64,000 nt of DNA. Source: an uncultured Pelagibacteraceae bacterium (GTDB lineage Bacteria; Pseudomonadota; Alphaproteobacteria; Pelagibacterales; Pelagibacteraceae). This document shows, piece by piece, positions 43,802-53,343 of the stretch. Every line of letters starts with the position of its first letter. The stretch's first letter is position 1. The DNA is taken from the NCBI GenBank assembly GCA_902574685.1, contig CACGOO010000006.1, positions 1 to 64,000 of the forward strand, read 5' to 3'. Position numbers and translations under genes: made by a program. The notes under the pieces are model-generated. The model worked only from the letters and a program-made list of their open reading frames with translations. It did no database searches and was not told the DNA's origin.

Positions 43802-45154
43802 ATGGATGGATGTTGTGGTCCTGGATATGCTAGTCCTGCAGAAGCAATAAAAGCAGCAAAAGAAAAGCTTTTATATACTATAGCTATTTACACAGGGACA
43901 GGAATACAAAAACCAGACTACTTAGCAACAGTTGATGTTGATCCTCAAAGTCCTACTTATTCTAAAGTAATTCATAGACTTGAAATGCCAGGCATTGGTG
44001 ATGAATTGCATCATATGGGATGGAATGCATGTTCTTCTTGTCATGGCGACTCAAAAATGAGCAGAAAATATTTATTAGTTCCAGGCGTTAGATCAAATAA
44101 TATTTATGTTGTTGATACTGCATCCGATCCTAGAGCTCCAAAAATACATAAAGTAGTAGATGGATCTGAAATAAAGAAAAAAACTAATTTATCAGGACCA
44201 CATACAGTTCATTGCTTAGGTTCTGAAATTATCATTTCTTTTCTTGGAGACGCTCGAGGAGAAGCCCCTGGAGGATATTTACATTTAAATAAAGATTTTG
44301 AAATTGTAGGTAGGTGGGAAAATTCAATGGGAGACATACCTTTTAGTTATGACTTCTGGTATCAACCAAGACACAATGTAATGGTTAGTTCTGAATGGGC
44401 TGCTCCTAATACATTCATGCCTGGATTTGATTTAGAGGAAGTTGGTCATTTGAAATATGGTAGACGACTTCATGTTTGGGATTTTAAAAAAAAAGAGCCA
44501 GTTCAAACAATGTATTTAGGTGAAGATGGCTTAATACCATTAGAAGTAAAATTTATGCATAATCCTGATAGTAGTCATGGATTTTGCGGTGCAGCGCTAA
44601 GCGCAAATGTAATTCATTTTTGGAAATCAAAAGAGGGAAAATGGGAATGGGAAAAAATAATTGATGTTGAAAATGAACCCCATCCTGATTGGCCAATACC
44701 TGTACCTGGAGTTATGTCAGCGATATTAGTTTCTATGGATGATAAATATCTTTATATAAATAATTGGCTTCATGGAGATATGAGACAATACGATATTTCA
44801 GATCCACACAAACCAAAATTAACTGGTCAAGTTTGGATGGGTGGATTATTAGGAAAGGCTCCTGAAGTAAATGGTGTTAAAATTGCCGGCGGACCTCAAA
44901 TGTATCAATTATCTTTAGATGGCAAAAGGATGTATGTAACAACATCATTATTTTCTACTTGGGATAATCAATTTTATCCTGAAATTAGAAAACAGGGCGG
45001 AGCAATGATAATGATTGATTGTGATGTTGAAAATGGAGGAATGAAAATTAATAAAGATTTTATTGTTGATTTTGGTAAAGAACCAAATGGACCTAGTAGG
45101 TGCCATGAAAGTAGATATCCAGGTGGAGATTGCACAAGCGACATCTGGCTATGA
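43802..45154 (+). CDS. Selenium-binding protein 1 / methanethiol oxidase family protein
   Basis: This 450-residue beta-propeller protein closely resembles SELENBP1 and bacterial MtoX. MDGCCGPGYASPAEAIKAA, PDYLATVDVDPQSPTYSKVI and HHMGWNACSSCHGD cover the N-terminus, and HNPDSSHGFCGAALS and the C-terminal CHESRYPGGDCTSDIW are diagnostic. MtoX oxidises methanethiol to formaldehyde, hydrogen sulfide and hydrogen peroxide. There is no signal peptide, so it should act in the cytoplasm, unlike periplasmic MtoX of Hyphomicrobium. A good ribosome binding site (AAAGGAGA) precedes it. It overlaps the ferredoxin start. Methanethiol from DMSP demethylation would be the natural substrate. Confidence 0.85.
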   Translation: MDGCCGPGYASPAEAIKAAKEKLLYTIAIYTGTGIQKPDYLATVDVDPQSPTYSKVIHRLEMPGIGDELHHMGWNACSSCHGDSKMSRKYLLVPGVRSNNIYVVDTASDPRAPKIHKVVDGSEIKKKTNLSGPHTVHCLGSEIIISFLGDARGEAPGGYLHLNKDFEIVGRWENSMGDIPFSYDFWYQPRHNVMVSSEWAAPNTFMPGFDLEEVGHLKYGRRLHVWDFKKKEPVQTMYLGEDGLIPLEVKFMHNPDSSHGFCGAALSANVIHFWKSKEGKWEWEKIIDVENEPHPDWPIPVPGVMSAILVSMDDKYLYINNWLHGDMRQYDISDPHKPKLTGQVWMGGLLGKAPEVNGVKIAGGPQMYQLSLDGKRMYVTTSLFSTWDNQFYPEIRKQGGAMIMIDCDVENGGMKINKDFIVDFGKEPNGPSRCHESRYPGGDCTSDIWL

Positions 45155-45516
45155 CAAAGATTACAATCTCAAACAGAAATAACAGTGCATTTGAAGTCAG
45201 TGGAAAAAAACCTTTATTAAACGAATTAAGAGATCAAGGTGTCGATCTTCCATATGGATGTAAGTACGGAGGATGTATTACATGTGCAGCTAAACTAATT
45301 AATGGAGAAGTGGATCAACGTTCTCAAGTTGCTTTAAACAATAGACAAATAAATGATGGATATATTATTTTATGTGTTGCTAAAGCAAAAACAGATTGCA
45401 CAATTGAGATAGGAGTTGAAAGTCATGATAAATTGTATCGAAATCCTTTCTTAGACCCTTTAGAACCTCACGAATTAAAAGCAGACATCGCAAGTAAAAA
45501 GGAAAAAAAAAAATAA
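45151..45516 (+). CDS. 2Fe-2S ferredoxin (plant type)
   Basis: This 121-residue protein is numbered from the ATG at 45151, which overlaps the preceding stop in ATGA and is preferred over an ATG seven codons upstream. Cluster ligands are Cys37, Cys42 and Cys45 (CKYGGCITC) and Cys75 (IILCVAKA). The first part up to 90 is the ferredoxin domain, and a short tail follows. It would pass electrons to an oxygenase or from the SELENBP-like enzyme. It is the only ferredoxin in this operon and a candidate partner for the Rieske oxygenase at 40996. Confidence 0.88.
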   Translation: MTKITISNRNNSAFEVSGKKPLLNELRDQGVDLPYGCKYGGCITCAAKLINGEVDQRSQVALNNRQINDGYIILCVAKAKTDCTIEIGVESHDKLYRNPFLDPLEPHELKADIASKKEKKK

Positions 45517-45518
45517 AG

Positions 45519-45968
45519 ATGAACCACAACGAACCTTATAGCGCTGAATATTTAAAAGATATTTTAAGCTCAGTTAAGACAATTGCTATGGTTGGTGCTA
45601 GCCCAGACAAAACTAAATTTAGTTATGGTGTATTAAGAGTTTTGCACGAAACTGGCTATGATATGATACCTGTAAACCCTAAACCAGGTGTAAAGGAAAT
45701 TAGAAATTTAAAAGTTTATCCAAATTTATCTGCTATCGATAGACCCGTTGATATGGTCGAAGTTTTTAGAAGATCTGAGGATCTTTATGGAATTGCTGAA
45801 GAGGCAATATCAATTGGAGCAAAAGTTTTATGGGGACAAATCGGTGTAATTAATCATGATGCAGCAAAAATTGCTGAAGATGCAGGTTTAAAAGTAGTTA
45901 TGAATAGATGCCCAAAAATTGAACTCTTCAGACCATTTTGGAAACCTCGACTAGATCTTAAAATTTAA
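45519..45968 (+). CDS. CoA-binding domain protein (YccU-like), copy 1
   Basis: This 149-residue protein has a Rossmann-type CoA-binding fold. TIAMVGASPDKTKFSYGVLR near 18-37 and GYDMIPVNPKPG are the nucleotide-binding parts, and AKVLWGQIGVINHDAAKIAE and VMNRCPKIE are conserved in the YccU family. The exact role is unknown. It is followed eight bases later by a second copy, a tandem pair of paralogues. It follows the ferredoxin gene by two bases. Confidence 0.85.
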   Translation: MNHNEPYSAEYLKDILSSVKTIAMVGASPDKTKFSYGVLRVLHETGYDMIPVNPKPGVKEIRNLKVYPNLSAIDRPVDMVEVFRRSEDLYGIAEEAISIGAKVLWGQIGVINHDAAKIAEDAGLKVVMNRCPKIELFRPFWKPRLDLKI

Positions 45969-45976
45969 ATTAAATT

Positions 45977-46402
45977 ATGGATACAACACTCGTAGATGAA
46001 AAGATAAAAGAACTTTATTTAAGTTATCGGACAATAGCAATTGTTGGAGCAAGCCCAGACTCAAAAAAAACTTCCAATATAATAATGAAATATTTAAGAA
46101 ATACAGGTTATAAAGTTTTTCCTGTTAATCCAGTCACAGATAATAAAATAATACATGGTGAGCCAGTTTATAAAAAATTAACGGATATAAAAGATCATAT
46201 AGGAATTGTTAATGTTTTTAGACCCAGTGAAGAGGCTGAGGAAATTGCAAAACAAACAATTGAAATTGGTGCAAATGTATTATGGTTGCAATTAGGAATT
46301 CACAATGAAAATGCAGCAAAATTAGTCTCTCAAAATAAAATTTATTATATCTCTAATAAATGTATTAAAAACGAATACGATAGATTATTCAAAACTATAT
46401 AA
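45977..46402 (+). CDS. CoA-binding domain protein (YccU-like), copy 2
   Basis: This 141-residue paralogue of the upstream gene keeps TIAIVGASPDSKKTSNIIMK, GYKVFPVNPVTDNKIIHGEP, FRPSEEAEEIA and ANVLWLQLGIHNENAAKL. The C-terminal region has ISNKCIKNEY in place of the MNRCPKIE of copy 1, so the two have diverged and may bind different partners or acyl-CoA species. A 66-base gap with no recognised signal separates it from the next gene. Confidence 0.85.
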   Translation: MDTTLVDEKIKELYLSYRTIAIVGASPDSKKTSNIIMKYLRNTGYKVFPVNPVTDNKIIHGEPVYKKLTDIKDHIGIVNVFRPSEEAEEIAKQTIEIGANVLWLQLGIHNENAAKLVSQNKIYYISNKCIKNEYDRLFKTI

Positions 46403-46468
46403 TATCAAATTATTAAGTGTGATATTAAGACCTTTTATTTCATTTTAAATTTAAGATAAATTTAAATT

Positions 46469-46930
46469 ATGAAATTCAAAATTTTATTTTTTTTAATTAC
46501 ATTTTTTTATTTTAATTCTTCATTTGCTGATGTTTTAAAACCAAGTGTGAATATTGATCCGAAACAAGTAGTTGTGATTCAATTAAATGCGTTAATGAAG
46601 AATGACAGTCCATATAAAGATAGAGGAATTGAGCAAACATGGGAATTTGCACATCCCAATAATCAAAGGATGACAGGTCCTTTAGATAGATTTAAAAGAA
46701 TGTTAAAGGGTGCTTCATACTCAATGTTAATTGATCACAAAGAAAATACAGTAACTGAAATTTACAAATCAAGTACCATGGCAACTTATGAAGTTGTTGT
46801 CTTGGATAAGGATAAACAATATTTTAAATTTAAATGGAAAGTTGAAAAGAATAATAAAGAGGGCAATCTTTTAGATTGTTGGCTAACAACAGCAGTTTCA
46901 CAACCAATACCAATGGGATCATCAATATAA
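46469..46930 (+). CDS. Secreted DUF4864-like protein
   Basis: This 153-residue protein has an N-terminal signal peptide (about 20 residues ending SSFA). It carries a DUF4864-type domain with VVVIQLNALMKNDSPYKDRG, IEQTWEFAHPNNQRMTGPLD and FKWKVEKNNKEGNLLDCWLT. The segment matches a family of secreted or periplasmic proteins with no assigned role. Its stop overlaps the next start in TAATG, so a small membrane protein is coupled to it. Confidence 0.7.
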   Translation: MKFKILFFLITFFYFNSSFADVLKPSVNIDPKQVVVIQLNALMKNDSPYKDRGIEQTWEFAHPNNQRMTGPLDRFKRMLKGASYSMLIDHKENTVTEIYKSSTMATYEVVVLDKDKQYFKFKWKVEKNNKEGNLLDCWLTTAVSQPIPMGSSI

Positions 46931-47133
46931 TGAAAAAGCCTCCAATGTATATTAGGTACGCAATTCTAATGTTTATTTTATGCTTTCCAACAATCTCATC
47001 CACTCAACTTGGATGGTATTTTTGGGGAAGTGAAGTTGGGATTAATATTGGCATGGTAGTAGGTACAATTTCCGTCATAGTTGCCGCTTATTTAATGTTC
47101 AGAATGGGCTGGCGTGACGCAGATGACGAATAA
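46930..47133 (+). CDS. Small membrane protein, 67 residues
   Basis: This protein has two hydrophobic helices, near residues 8-25 (IRYAILMFILCFPTISS) and 38-58 (GINIGMVVGTISVIVAAYLM), and a conserved-looking acidic end RDADDE. The ATG at 46930 is preferred over one 18 codons earlier because it overlaps the preceding stop (TAATG) and the earlier segment duplicates coding sequence of the DUF4864-like gene. The function is unknown. Confidence 0.65.
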   Translation: MKKPPMYIRYAILMFILCFPTISSTQLGWYFWGSEVGINIGMVVGTISVIVAAYLMFRMGWRDADDE

Positions 47134-47179
47134 TAGAATTTTGTTTCGTTAGTAATTAAAATTTAGTAGGAATCTGATA

Positions 47180-49612
47180 ATGAAATCCAAAGCAAAAGTT
47201 GTTGTAGTAGGCGGTGGAGTAGTAGGAGTTAGTGCACTCTATCACTTAGCAAAAAAAGGTTGGTCAGATGTTGTTTTAATTGAAAGAAAAGAACTAACAT
47301 CAGGATCAACTTGGCATGCAGCTGGCTTATTACCACTATTTAATATGAGTTATTCTGTGGGACAACTCCACAAGTATGCTGTCAATTTGTATAAAACTTT
47401 AGAAGAAGAGACAGGTAAGAACGTAGGCTTCAGTGTTGTATCAAATATTAGATTAGCAAGCACCAAAGATAGAATGGATGAATACTTTCAATACGCTGGT
47501 GTTGCTCAAACAATTGGTGTTGATGTAAAATTTTTAACTCCAGACCAAGTTAAGGAAATCTGGCCATTATGTAATACATCAGATTTAGTTGGTGCAATAC
47601 AACACCCTGAAGATGGATATATCCAACCAGCTGATTTAACTCAAGCACTTGCAACAGGTGCAAGAAATAGAGGAGCAGAAATTTATAGAAATACAAATGT
47701 TGTTGGAATGAAACAAACTAAAGATGGTTGGGTTGTTGAGACAGATAAAGGGTCTATAGAATGTGAACATATTATTTCTTGTTCAGGAAATTTTGCAAGA
47801 CAAACCGGAAAGATGGTTGGCTTAGATATTCCAGTTATCCCAGTAGAACATCAATACATTGTTACAGAACCTCATCCTGAAATTCAAAAAAGAAAAAAAG
47901 ATGGATTACCAGAAATGGGAGTTTTAAGAGATAGTGATAGCAGATGGTACATGAGAGAAGAAGCGGGTGGATTAATTTTAGGACCATATGAAGATGGAGC
48001 ACCAGCTTGTTATGTAGATGGACCATCAAAAGATTCTGAGTATGAGTTATTTCAGGAAGATTTAGATAGATTAGCGCCTCATATTGAAGGTGCAATACAT
48101 AGAGTACCTGCTTTTGGAGAAGTGGGTGTAAAGAAAGTTTATAATGGTGCAATTTGTTACACTCCAGATGGTAACCCAATTGTTGGTCCAGCTTGGGGAT
48201 TAAAAAATTTTTGGATAAATGAAGGTCATAGTTTTGGTATCACTGCAGCAGGTGGAGCAGGATGGCAACTTGCTGAATGGATCGTAGATGGTGAACCCAC
48301 AATTGATATGCTTGGTGTTGAACCAAGAAGGTATGGAGATTATTGCTCTAAATCATATTTAAAAGCTAAAAATGAAGAAGCCTACAGTCACGTTTTCATA
48401 ACTCACTTTCCTGATGAAGAAAGACCAGCAGCAAGACCATTAAGAACAGCGCCATGTTATGACAGAATGAAAAATTTAGGAGCAGTGTTTGGTCAAAAAT
48501 TTGGATGGGAACGGCCTAACTTTTTTGCAACTGATGGAATGGAGCAAAAAGATGATTGGTCATTTAGAAGATCAAAATGGTTCAATGCAATGGAAAAAGA
48601 ATGCAAAAATGTAAAAGAAAATGTTGGTCTTTTAGATATGACTGCATTTGCAAAATGTAGAATTAAAGGACCTGGTGCTGAGGAATTTTTAGATAATTTA
48701 GTTGCAAACAAATTACCAAAAAAAGTTGGAAGAATTAATTTATGTCATGCTTTAAATACTAAAGGCGGAGTTCATTCTGAATTTACTATTATGAGAGAGT
48801 CACATGATAGCTTTTATTTAGTATCAGCAGGAGCTTTCCAAAGATTAGATCATGATTGGATTTTAAAATGGATGCCTTCAGATGGTTCAGTGCAGTTTGA
48901 AAATTTAACTAATAGTAATGGAGTTTTGGTTGTTTCAGGTCCAAAAGCAAGAGAGTTAATGCAAAGAGTTTCAAAAGATGATTTTTCAAATGAAAACTTT
49001 AAATGGCTAAGTGCAAAAATGGTTGATGTAGGTTATGCACCGGTAAATGCTATGAGAGTTAATTTTGTTGGTGAATTAGGATGGGAACTTCATCATCCAA
49101 TTGAATATCAAAATCACATTTTTGATAAACTTATGGAAGCAGGACAAGATCTTGGACTAAAGCCATATGGTATTAGAGCAATGAATAGTTTGAGAGTGGA
49201 AAAATCGTATAAATTGGTTGGAACAGAACTATCAATAGAATACTCACCTTATGAAAGTGGTCTTGATAGATTTATACATCCTAATAAAGGAAGTTTTATT
49301 GGACTTGAAGCATTGAACAAGTGGAGAGAAAAAGGTTTTGATAACAAACTTGTTACCTTGGAGGTTCACAATCCAAAAGATGCAGATGTATTAGGCAACA
49401 ATCCCATTTATGAAAATGGAAGTGTTATTGGAAGAGCTACAGGAGGAGATTTTGGTTTTAGAATTGGAAAATCATTAGCATTAGGAATGGTTAAACCAGA
49501 ATTAGCAAATGTTGGACAAAAACTTAAAATTGAAATATTAGGTGAGAAATATGATGCTACAATTTTAGATGAAAGTCCTTACGATCCAGAAAACAATTTA
49601 TTAAGAGCTTAA
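47180..49612 (+). CDS. Dimethylglycine/sarcosine dehydrogenase-like FAD-GcvT fusion protein (ETF-linked)
   Basis: This 810-residue protein has an N-terminal DAO-fold flavoprotein (about 1-390) and a C-terminal GcvT-type folate domain (about 430-800, [20 protein letters not shown] and [14 protein letters not shown]). The FAD motif [18 protein letters not shown] is at 7-24. His46 in TWHAAG matches the histidine that carries covalent FAD in dimethylglycine dehydrogenase. The enzyme oxidises an N-methyl group and passes the carbon to THF. The two ETF subunits and ETF-QO lie directly downstream, overlapping at TAATG, and would accept its electrons. Dimethylglycine is the most likely substrate; sarcosine or a related amine is possible. 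Confidence 0.85.
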   Translation: MKSKAKVVVVGGGVVGVSALYHLAKKGWSDVVLIERKELTSGSTWHAAGLLPLFNMSYSVGQLHKYAVNLYKTLEEETGKNVGFSVVSNIRLASTKDRMDEYFQYAGVAQTIGVDVKFLTPDQVKEIWPLCNTSDLVGAIQHPEDGYIQPADLTQALATGARNRGAEIYRNTNVVGMKQTKDGWVVETDKGSIECEHIISCSGNFARQTGKMVGLDIPVIPVEHQYIVTEPHPEIQKRKKDGLPEMGVLRDSDSRWYMREEAGGLILGPYEDGAPACYVDGPSKDSEYELFQEDLDRLAPHIEGAIHRVPAFGEVGVKKVYNGAICYTPDGNPIVGPAWGLKNFWINEGHSFGITAAGGAGWQLAEWIVDGEPTIDMLGVEPRRYGDYCSKSYLKAKNEEAYSHVFITHFPDEERPAARPLRTAPCYDRMKNLGAVFGQKFGWERPNFFATDGMEQKDDWSFRRSKWFNAMEKECKNVKENVGLLDMTAFAKCRIKGPGAEEFLDNLVANKLPKKVGRINLCHALNTKGGVHSEFTIMRESHDSFYLVSAGAFQRLDHDWILKWMPSDGSVQFENLTNSNGVLVVSGPKARELMQRVSKDDFSNENFKWLSAKMVDVGYAPVNAMRVNFVGELGWELHHPIEYQNHIFDKLMEAGQDLGLKPYGIRAMNSLRVEKSYKLVGTELSIEYSPYESGLDRFIHPNKGSFIGLEALNKWREKGFDNKLVTLEVHNPKDADVLGNNPIYENGSVIGRATGGDFGFRIGKSLALGMVKPELANVGQKLKIEILGEKYDATILDESPYDPENNLLRA

Positions 49613-50361
49613 TGAAAATATTAGTCGCAGTTAAAAGAGTTATTGATTACAACGTTCAAATAAGAGTTAAAGAAGATGGTTCTGGTGTTGTTACTGACAA
49701 CGTTAAAATGTCAACGAATCCACCAGATGACAATGCAATAGAAGAAGCAGTAAAAATTAAAGAGGCTGGCAAAGCTAAAGAAATAGTTGCAATTACAATC
49801 GGTGAAGAAAAAGCTCAAGAAACTGTTAGAAAAGCACTAGCTGTTGGAGCGGATAGGGGAATACATGTCAAAGTTGATAATGTAATTGAGCCATTAGCAG
49901 TTTCAAAAATTTTGAAAAAAATTGTAGAAAAAGAAAATCCTGATTTGGTGTTTATGGGAAAACAAGCAATTGATGATGATTGCAATCAAACTGGTCAGAT
50001 GCTTGCAGCTTTATTAAATTGGCCTCAAGCAACTTTTGCATCGAAAATTGAAGTTAAAGATAATGTATTAGAGGTAACACGTGAAATTGACGAAGGTTTG
50101 GAAACCATTGAAGTAAATGTTCCAGCAATTGTTACATGTGATTTAAGACTAAATGAACCAAGATATGCTTCGCTTCCAAATATTATGAAAGCTAAGAAAA
50201 AACCAATAGAACAGTTAAATGCTTCAGATTTAGGAGTTGATATTAATCCTAGAATCGAACAAATTAAAGTTGAAGAACCGCCAAAAAGAAAAGCTGGAAT
50301 AAAAGTCGCTAGTGTAGAAGAATTAGTGCAAAAATTAAAAAATGAGGCTAAGGTAATTTAA
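49612..50361 (+). CDS. etfB: Electron transfer flavoprotein beta subunit
   Basis: This 249-residue subunit binds AMP in the ETF heterodimer. The signature [10 protein letters not shown] lies at the N-terminus. [20 protein letters not shown] near 120-139 and [16 protein letters not shown] (seen here as [16 protein letters not shown]) are family landmarks. It overlaps the dehydrogenase stop by one base and abuts etfA. It accepts electrons from the upstream flavoenzyme. Confidence 0.96.
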   Translation: MKILVAVKRVIDYNVQIRVKEDGSGVVTDNVKMSTNPPDDNAIEEAVKIKEAGKAKEIVAITIGEEKAQETVRKALAVGADRGIHVKVDNVIEPLAVSKILKKIVEKENPDLVFMGKQAIDDDCNQTGQMLAALLNWPQATFASKIEVKDNVLEVTREIDEGLETIEVNVPAIVTCDLRLNEPRYASLPNIMKAKKKPIEQLNASDLGVDINPRIEQIKVEEPPKRKAGIKVASVEELVQKLKNEAKVI

Positions 50362-51315
50362 ATGTCAGTATTATTAATTGCAGAACATAATAATAAAGAG
50401 GTTAGACCATTTACCTATAATGCTATAACTGCAGCTTCTCAAATAAATGAGGATCTTCATGTTTTGGTTTTAGGTCATCAAGCTGATGATGTTGCAAAAT
50501 CTTTATCTGAAGTTCCAAATGTAAAAAAAGTTATTCACGTTGACAATGAAATTTATGAAAACTACATTGCTGAAAATTATACAGCTGCAATAATTAAGCA
50601 TGCAGAAAGTTATTCACATATTGTAAGCTCAGCAAATACATTTGGCAAAAATTTAATGCCAAGAATTGCAGCATTACTAGATACTTCGCAAGTGAGCGAT
50701 ATAATTAAAGTTATTTCTGAGGATACTTTTTTAAGACCAATTTATGCAGGAAATGCTTTTGCTACGGTTAAAAGTAATGACAAAAAAAAATGTGTTACTA
50801 TTAGACCGACGTCGTTTGACCCTGCTGATAAGAGTGGTGGATCTGCTGAAATTACAAAATCTGATCCAGCAGAAGCTAGTTCATCAACTAAATTTCTAAA
50901 GAAAGAAGAAGTTAAATCAGACAGACCAGAGCTTGGAACAGCTAGAATAGTTATTTCTGGTGGCAGAGGAATGCAAAATGGCGAAAATTTCAAATTAATA
51001 AGTGATATTGCAGATAAACTTAATGCAGCAATTGGTGCATCTAGAGCAGCAGTTGATGCAGGTTATATTACGAATGATCATCAAGTAGGACAAACGGGTA
51101 AAGTGGTAGTCCCAGATTTATATATTGCAGTTGGAATTTCAGGTGCGATACAGCACTTAGCAGGAATGAAAGAAAGCAAAGTTATTGTGGCTATAAATAA
51201 AGATGGTGAAGCTCCAATTTTTAGTGTCGCAGATTACGGATTAGAAGCAGATCTTTTTGAGGCGCTTCCTCAGTTTTTGTCAGAATTGAACAAATTAAAC
51301 ACTATACAAAAATAG
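50362..51315 (+). CDS. etfA: Electron transfer flavoprotein alpha subunit
   Basis: This 317-residue subunit carries the FAD of ETF. The C-terminal FAD domain contains [46 protein letters not shown] and GAIQHLAGM, all diagnostic. It directly abuts etfB and precedes the ETF-ubiquinone oxidoreductase gene by 24 bases, so the redox chain is encoded in order. Confidence 0.96.
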   Translation: MSVLLIAEHNNKEVRPFTYNAITAASQINEDLHVLVLGHQADDVAKSLSEVPNVKKVIHVDNEIYENYIAENYTAAIIKHAESYSHIVSSANTFGKNLMPRIAALLDTSQVSDIIKVISEDTFLRPIYAGNAFATVKSNDKKKCVTIRPTSFDPADKSGGSAEITKSDPAEASSSTKFLKKEEVKSDRPELGTARIVISGGRGMQNGENFKLISDIADKLNAAIGASRAAVDAGYITNDHQVGQTGKVVVPDLYIAVGISGAIQHLAGMKESKVIVAINKDGEAPIFSVADYGLEADLFEALPQFLSELNKLNTIQK

Positions 51316-51339
51316 CAAATACTGTAAGAAATTATCATT

Positions 51340-52959
51340 ATGTCCAGAGAAGTGATGGAATACGATGTTGTCATCGTAGGTGGTGGACCATCAGGACTTT
51401 CAACTGCAATTAAATTAAAGCAGTTAAATCCAGATATTAATGTCTGCCTTTTAGAGAAAGCATCTGAAATAGGTGCACATATTTTATCAGGGAACGTGTT
51501 TGAAACACGTGCTTTAGACGAACTAATACCTAATTGGAAAGAATTAAATGCTCCCATTAAAACTAAAGTTACAAAAGAAAAATTTTTATTTTTAGGAAAA
51601 CAAAAATCATTAAGTTGGCCAACATGGTTGCTTCCTAAGGTTCAACAAAATCATAACAATTATATTATAAGTCTTGCAAATCTTTGTAGATGGTTAGCAG
51701 AGCAGGCTGAAGGATTAGGAGTTGAAATATTCCCAGGATTTCCAGCAAGTGAAGTTTTATATAATGATGATGGATCAGTTAAAGGTATTGCAACCCAAGA
51801 TATGGGTATAGATAAAGAAGGAAATAAAAAAGATACTTATGAACCAGGAATGGAACTACATGCAAAAGTTACAGTATTTGCAGAAGGGTGTAGAGGTCAC
51901 TTAGGAAAAGAATTAATAAAGAAGTTTGAGTTAGATAAAGGTAAAAATCCTCAACAGTATGGAATTGGTTTTAAAGAAATTTGGGAGATAGATGAAAAAA
52001 ATCATTCAGAAGGTTTAGTAATGCATACTGCAGGATGGCCTTTAGATAATAATACTTATGGTGGAAGTTTTATGTACCATGCAGAAAATAAACAAGTTTT
52101 TCTTGGTTACGTAATTGGGTTAGATTACCAAAATCCTCATCTTTCACCTTTCGATGAGTTCCAAAGATTTAAAACTCATCCAGATATAAAAAAAATAATT
52201 GAAGGTGGAAAAAGAATTTCTTACGGCGCAAGAGCTTTAATTGAGGGAGGTATACAGAGTTTACCTCAGATGTTTATGCCAGGTGCTTTATTAGTTGGAT
52301 GTGATGCGGGAACATTAAATATGCCTAAGATTAAAGGGTCTCATACTGCAATGAAGAGTGGAATGATTGCTGCTGAAACAATTTATGAGCATCTTACAAA
52401 AAATATAAATTTATCTGCATATGAACAAAAATTTAAAGAAAGTTGGGTTTACAAAGAGTTACATGAGGCAAGAAATGTCAAACCAAGTTTCTCGTGGGGT
52501 TTAATTCTAGGTATATTATTTACTGGAATTGACCAGATTTTGTTTAGAGGAAAGCTACCATTCACATTAAAGCATAAACATGCTGATCATGAAGCTTTAA
52601 AAACCGCAGATAAAATGCCAAAAATTGATTACCCTAAGCCTGATAATGTTATTACTTTTGATAAAACAAGTTCAGTTTATTTAACTGGTACAATTCATGA
52701 TGACAATCAACCAGTCCACTTAAAACTTAAAGATCCAGATTTGCCTATAAAATATACTTTAGAAAAATTTGATGAGCCTGCACAAAGATATTGTCCAGCG
52801 GGAGTTTATGAAGTTCAAGAAGTAAATTCTGTTCAAAAATTTGTGATAAATGCACAAAATTGCATACATTGTAAAACTTGTGATATTAAAGAGCCATCTC
52901 AAAATATTACTTGGGTCACTCCAGAAGGTGGTGGTGGACCTAAATATGGAAATATGTAG
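51340..52959 (+). CDS. Electron transfer flavoprotein-ubiquinone oxidoreductase
   Basis: This 539-residue membrane-associated enzyme takes electrons from ETF to ubiquinone. The N-terminal FAD motif YDVVIVGGGPSGLSTAIKL begins near residue 8. GLVMHTAGWPLDNNTYGGSF is a family landmark near 230. The C-terminal 4Fe-4S cluster is bound by cysteines in RYCPAGVY and CIHCKTCDIK. The usual bacterial length is about 540-560. A second in-frame ATG at 51355 has an AGAGAAGTG spacing and may be the true start. It ends directly beside the convergent DUF2237 gene. Confidence 0.93.
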   Translation: MSREVMEYDVVIVGGGPSGLSTAIKLKQLNPDINVCLLEKASEIGAHILSGNVFETRALDELIPNWKELNAPIKTKVTKEKFLFLGKQKSLSWPTWLLPKVQQNHNNYIISLANLCRWLAEQAEGLGVEIFPGFPASEVLYNDDGSVKGIATQDMGIDKEGNKKDTYEPGMELHAKVTVFAEGCRGHLGKELIKKFELDKGKNPQQYGIGFKEIWEIDEKNHSEGLVMHTAGWPLDNNTYGGSFMYHAENKQVFLGYVIGLDYQNPHLSPFDEFQRFKTHPDIKKIIEGGKRISYGARALIEGGIQSLPQMFMPGALLVGCDAGTLNMPKIKGSHTAMKSGMIAAETIYEHLTKNINLSAYEQKFKESWVYKELHEARNVKPSFSWGLILGILFTGIDQILFRGKLPFTLKHKHADHEALKTADKMPKIDYPKPDNVITFDKTSSVYLTGTIHDDNQPVHLKLKDPDLPIKYTLEKFDEPAQRYCPAGVYEVQEVNSVQKFVINAQNCIHCKTCDIKEPSQNITWVTPEGGGGPKYGNM

Positions 52960-53343
52960 TTAAGATAAATCTATTGCAAACTTTTTTAAAGTTTCAATTG
53001 GAATAAGTTTTAAAGTATTTTTGTGAGTTTTTTTTAAATAAATAGGACATCCTTTCCCTGCTTCTAAGGCTTTAGCATACCAACCTGCACACACACACCA
53101 ACTATCACCATCTTTCAAACCTGGAAAACCAAATTCAGGATGAGGTGTAATTAGATCATTCCCCGCTTCTTTGCACCATTCTAAAAATTCAGTATTTACT
53201 TTTGCACAAACAGTGTGAACACCATGATCATTTTCATCTGTATTACAACATCCATCTCTATACCAACCTGTTAAAGGATCATTAGAGCATAACTCCAAGT
53301 TTTCATCTAAAACGTTTTTTTGAACTTTACCCTTCATAGACAT
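52960..53343 (-). CDS. DUF2237-family protein
   Basis: This protein of about 127 residues matches DUF2237: LELCSNDPLTGWYRDGCCNT (quoted in part), DHGVHTVCAKVNTEFL, GNDLITPHPEFGFPGLKDGD and WCVCAGWYAKALEAG. It is rich in conserved cysteines and may bind metal; the function is unknown. ATG at 53343 is chosen (53337 is also possible) because upstream codons overlap the preceding gene by far more. It overlaps the end of the 2OG-oxygenase-like gene by about 17 bases. Confidence 0.8.
   Translation of the reverse strand: MSMKGKVQKNVLDENLELCSNDPLTGWYRDGCCNTDENDHGVHTVCAKVNTEFLEWCKEAGNDLITPHPEFGFPGLKDGDSWCVCAGWYAKALEAGKGCPIYLKKTHKNTLKLIPIETLKKFAIDLS

Noticed and set aside
45130-45150. Upstream start for the ferredoxin (seven extra codons)
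   Set aside because: The ATG at 45151 overlaps the preceding stop and gives the standard ferredoxin N-terminus.
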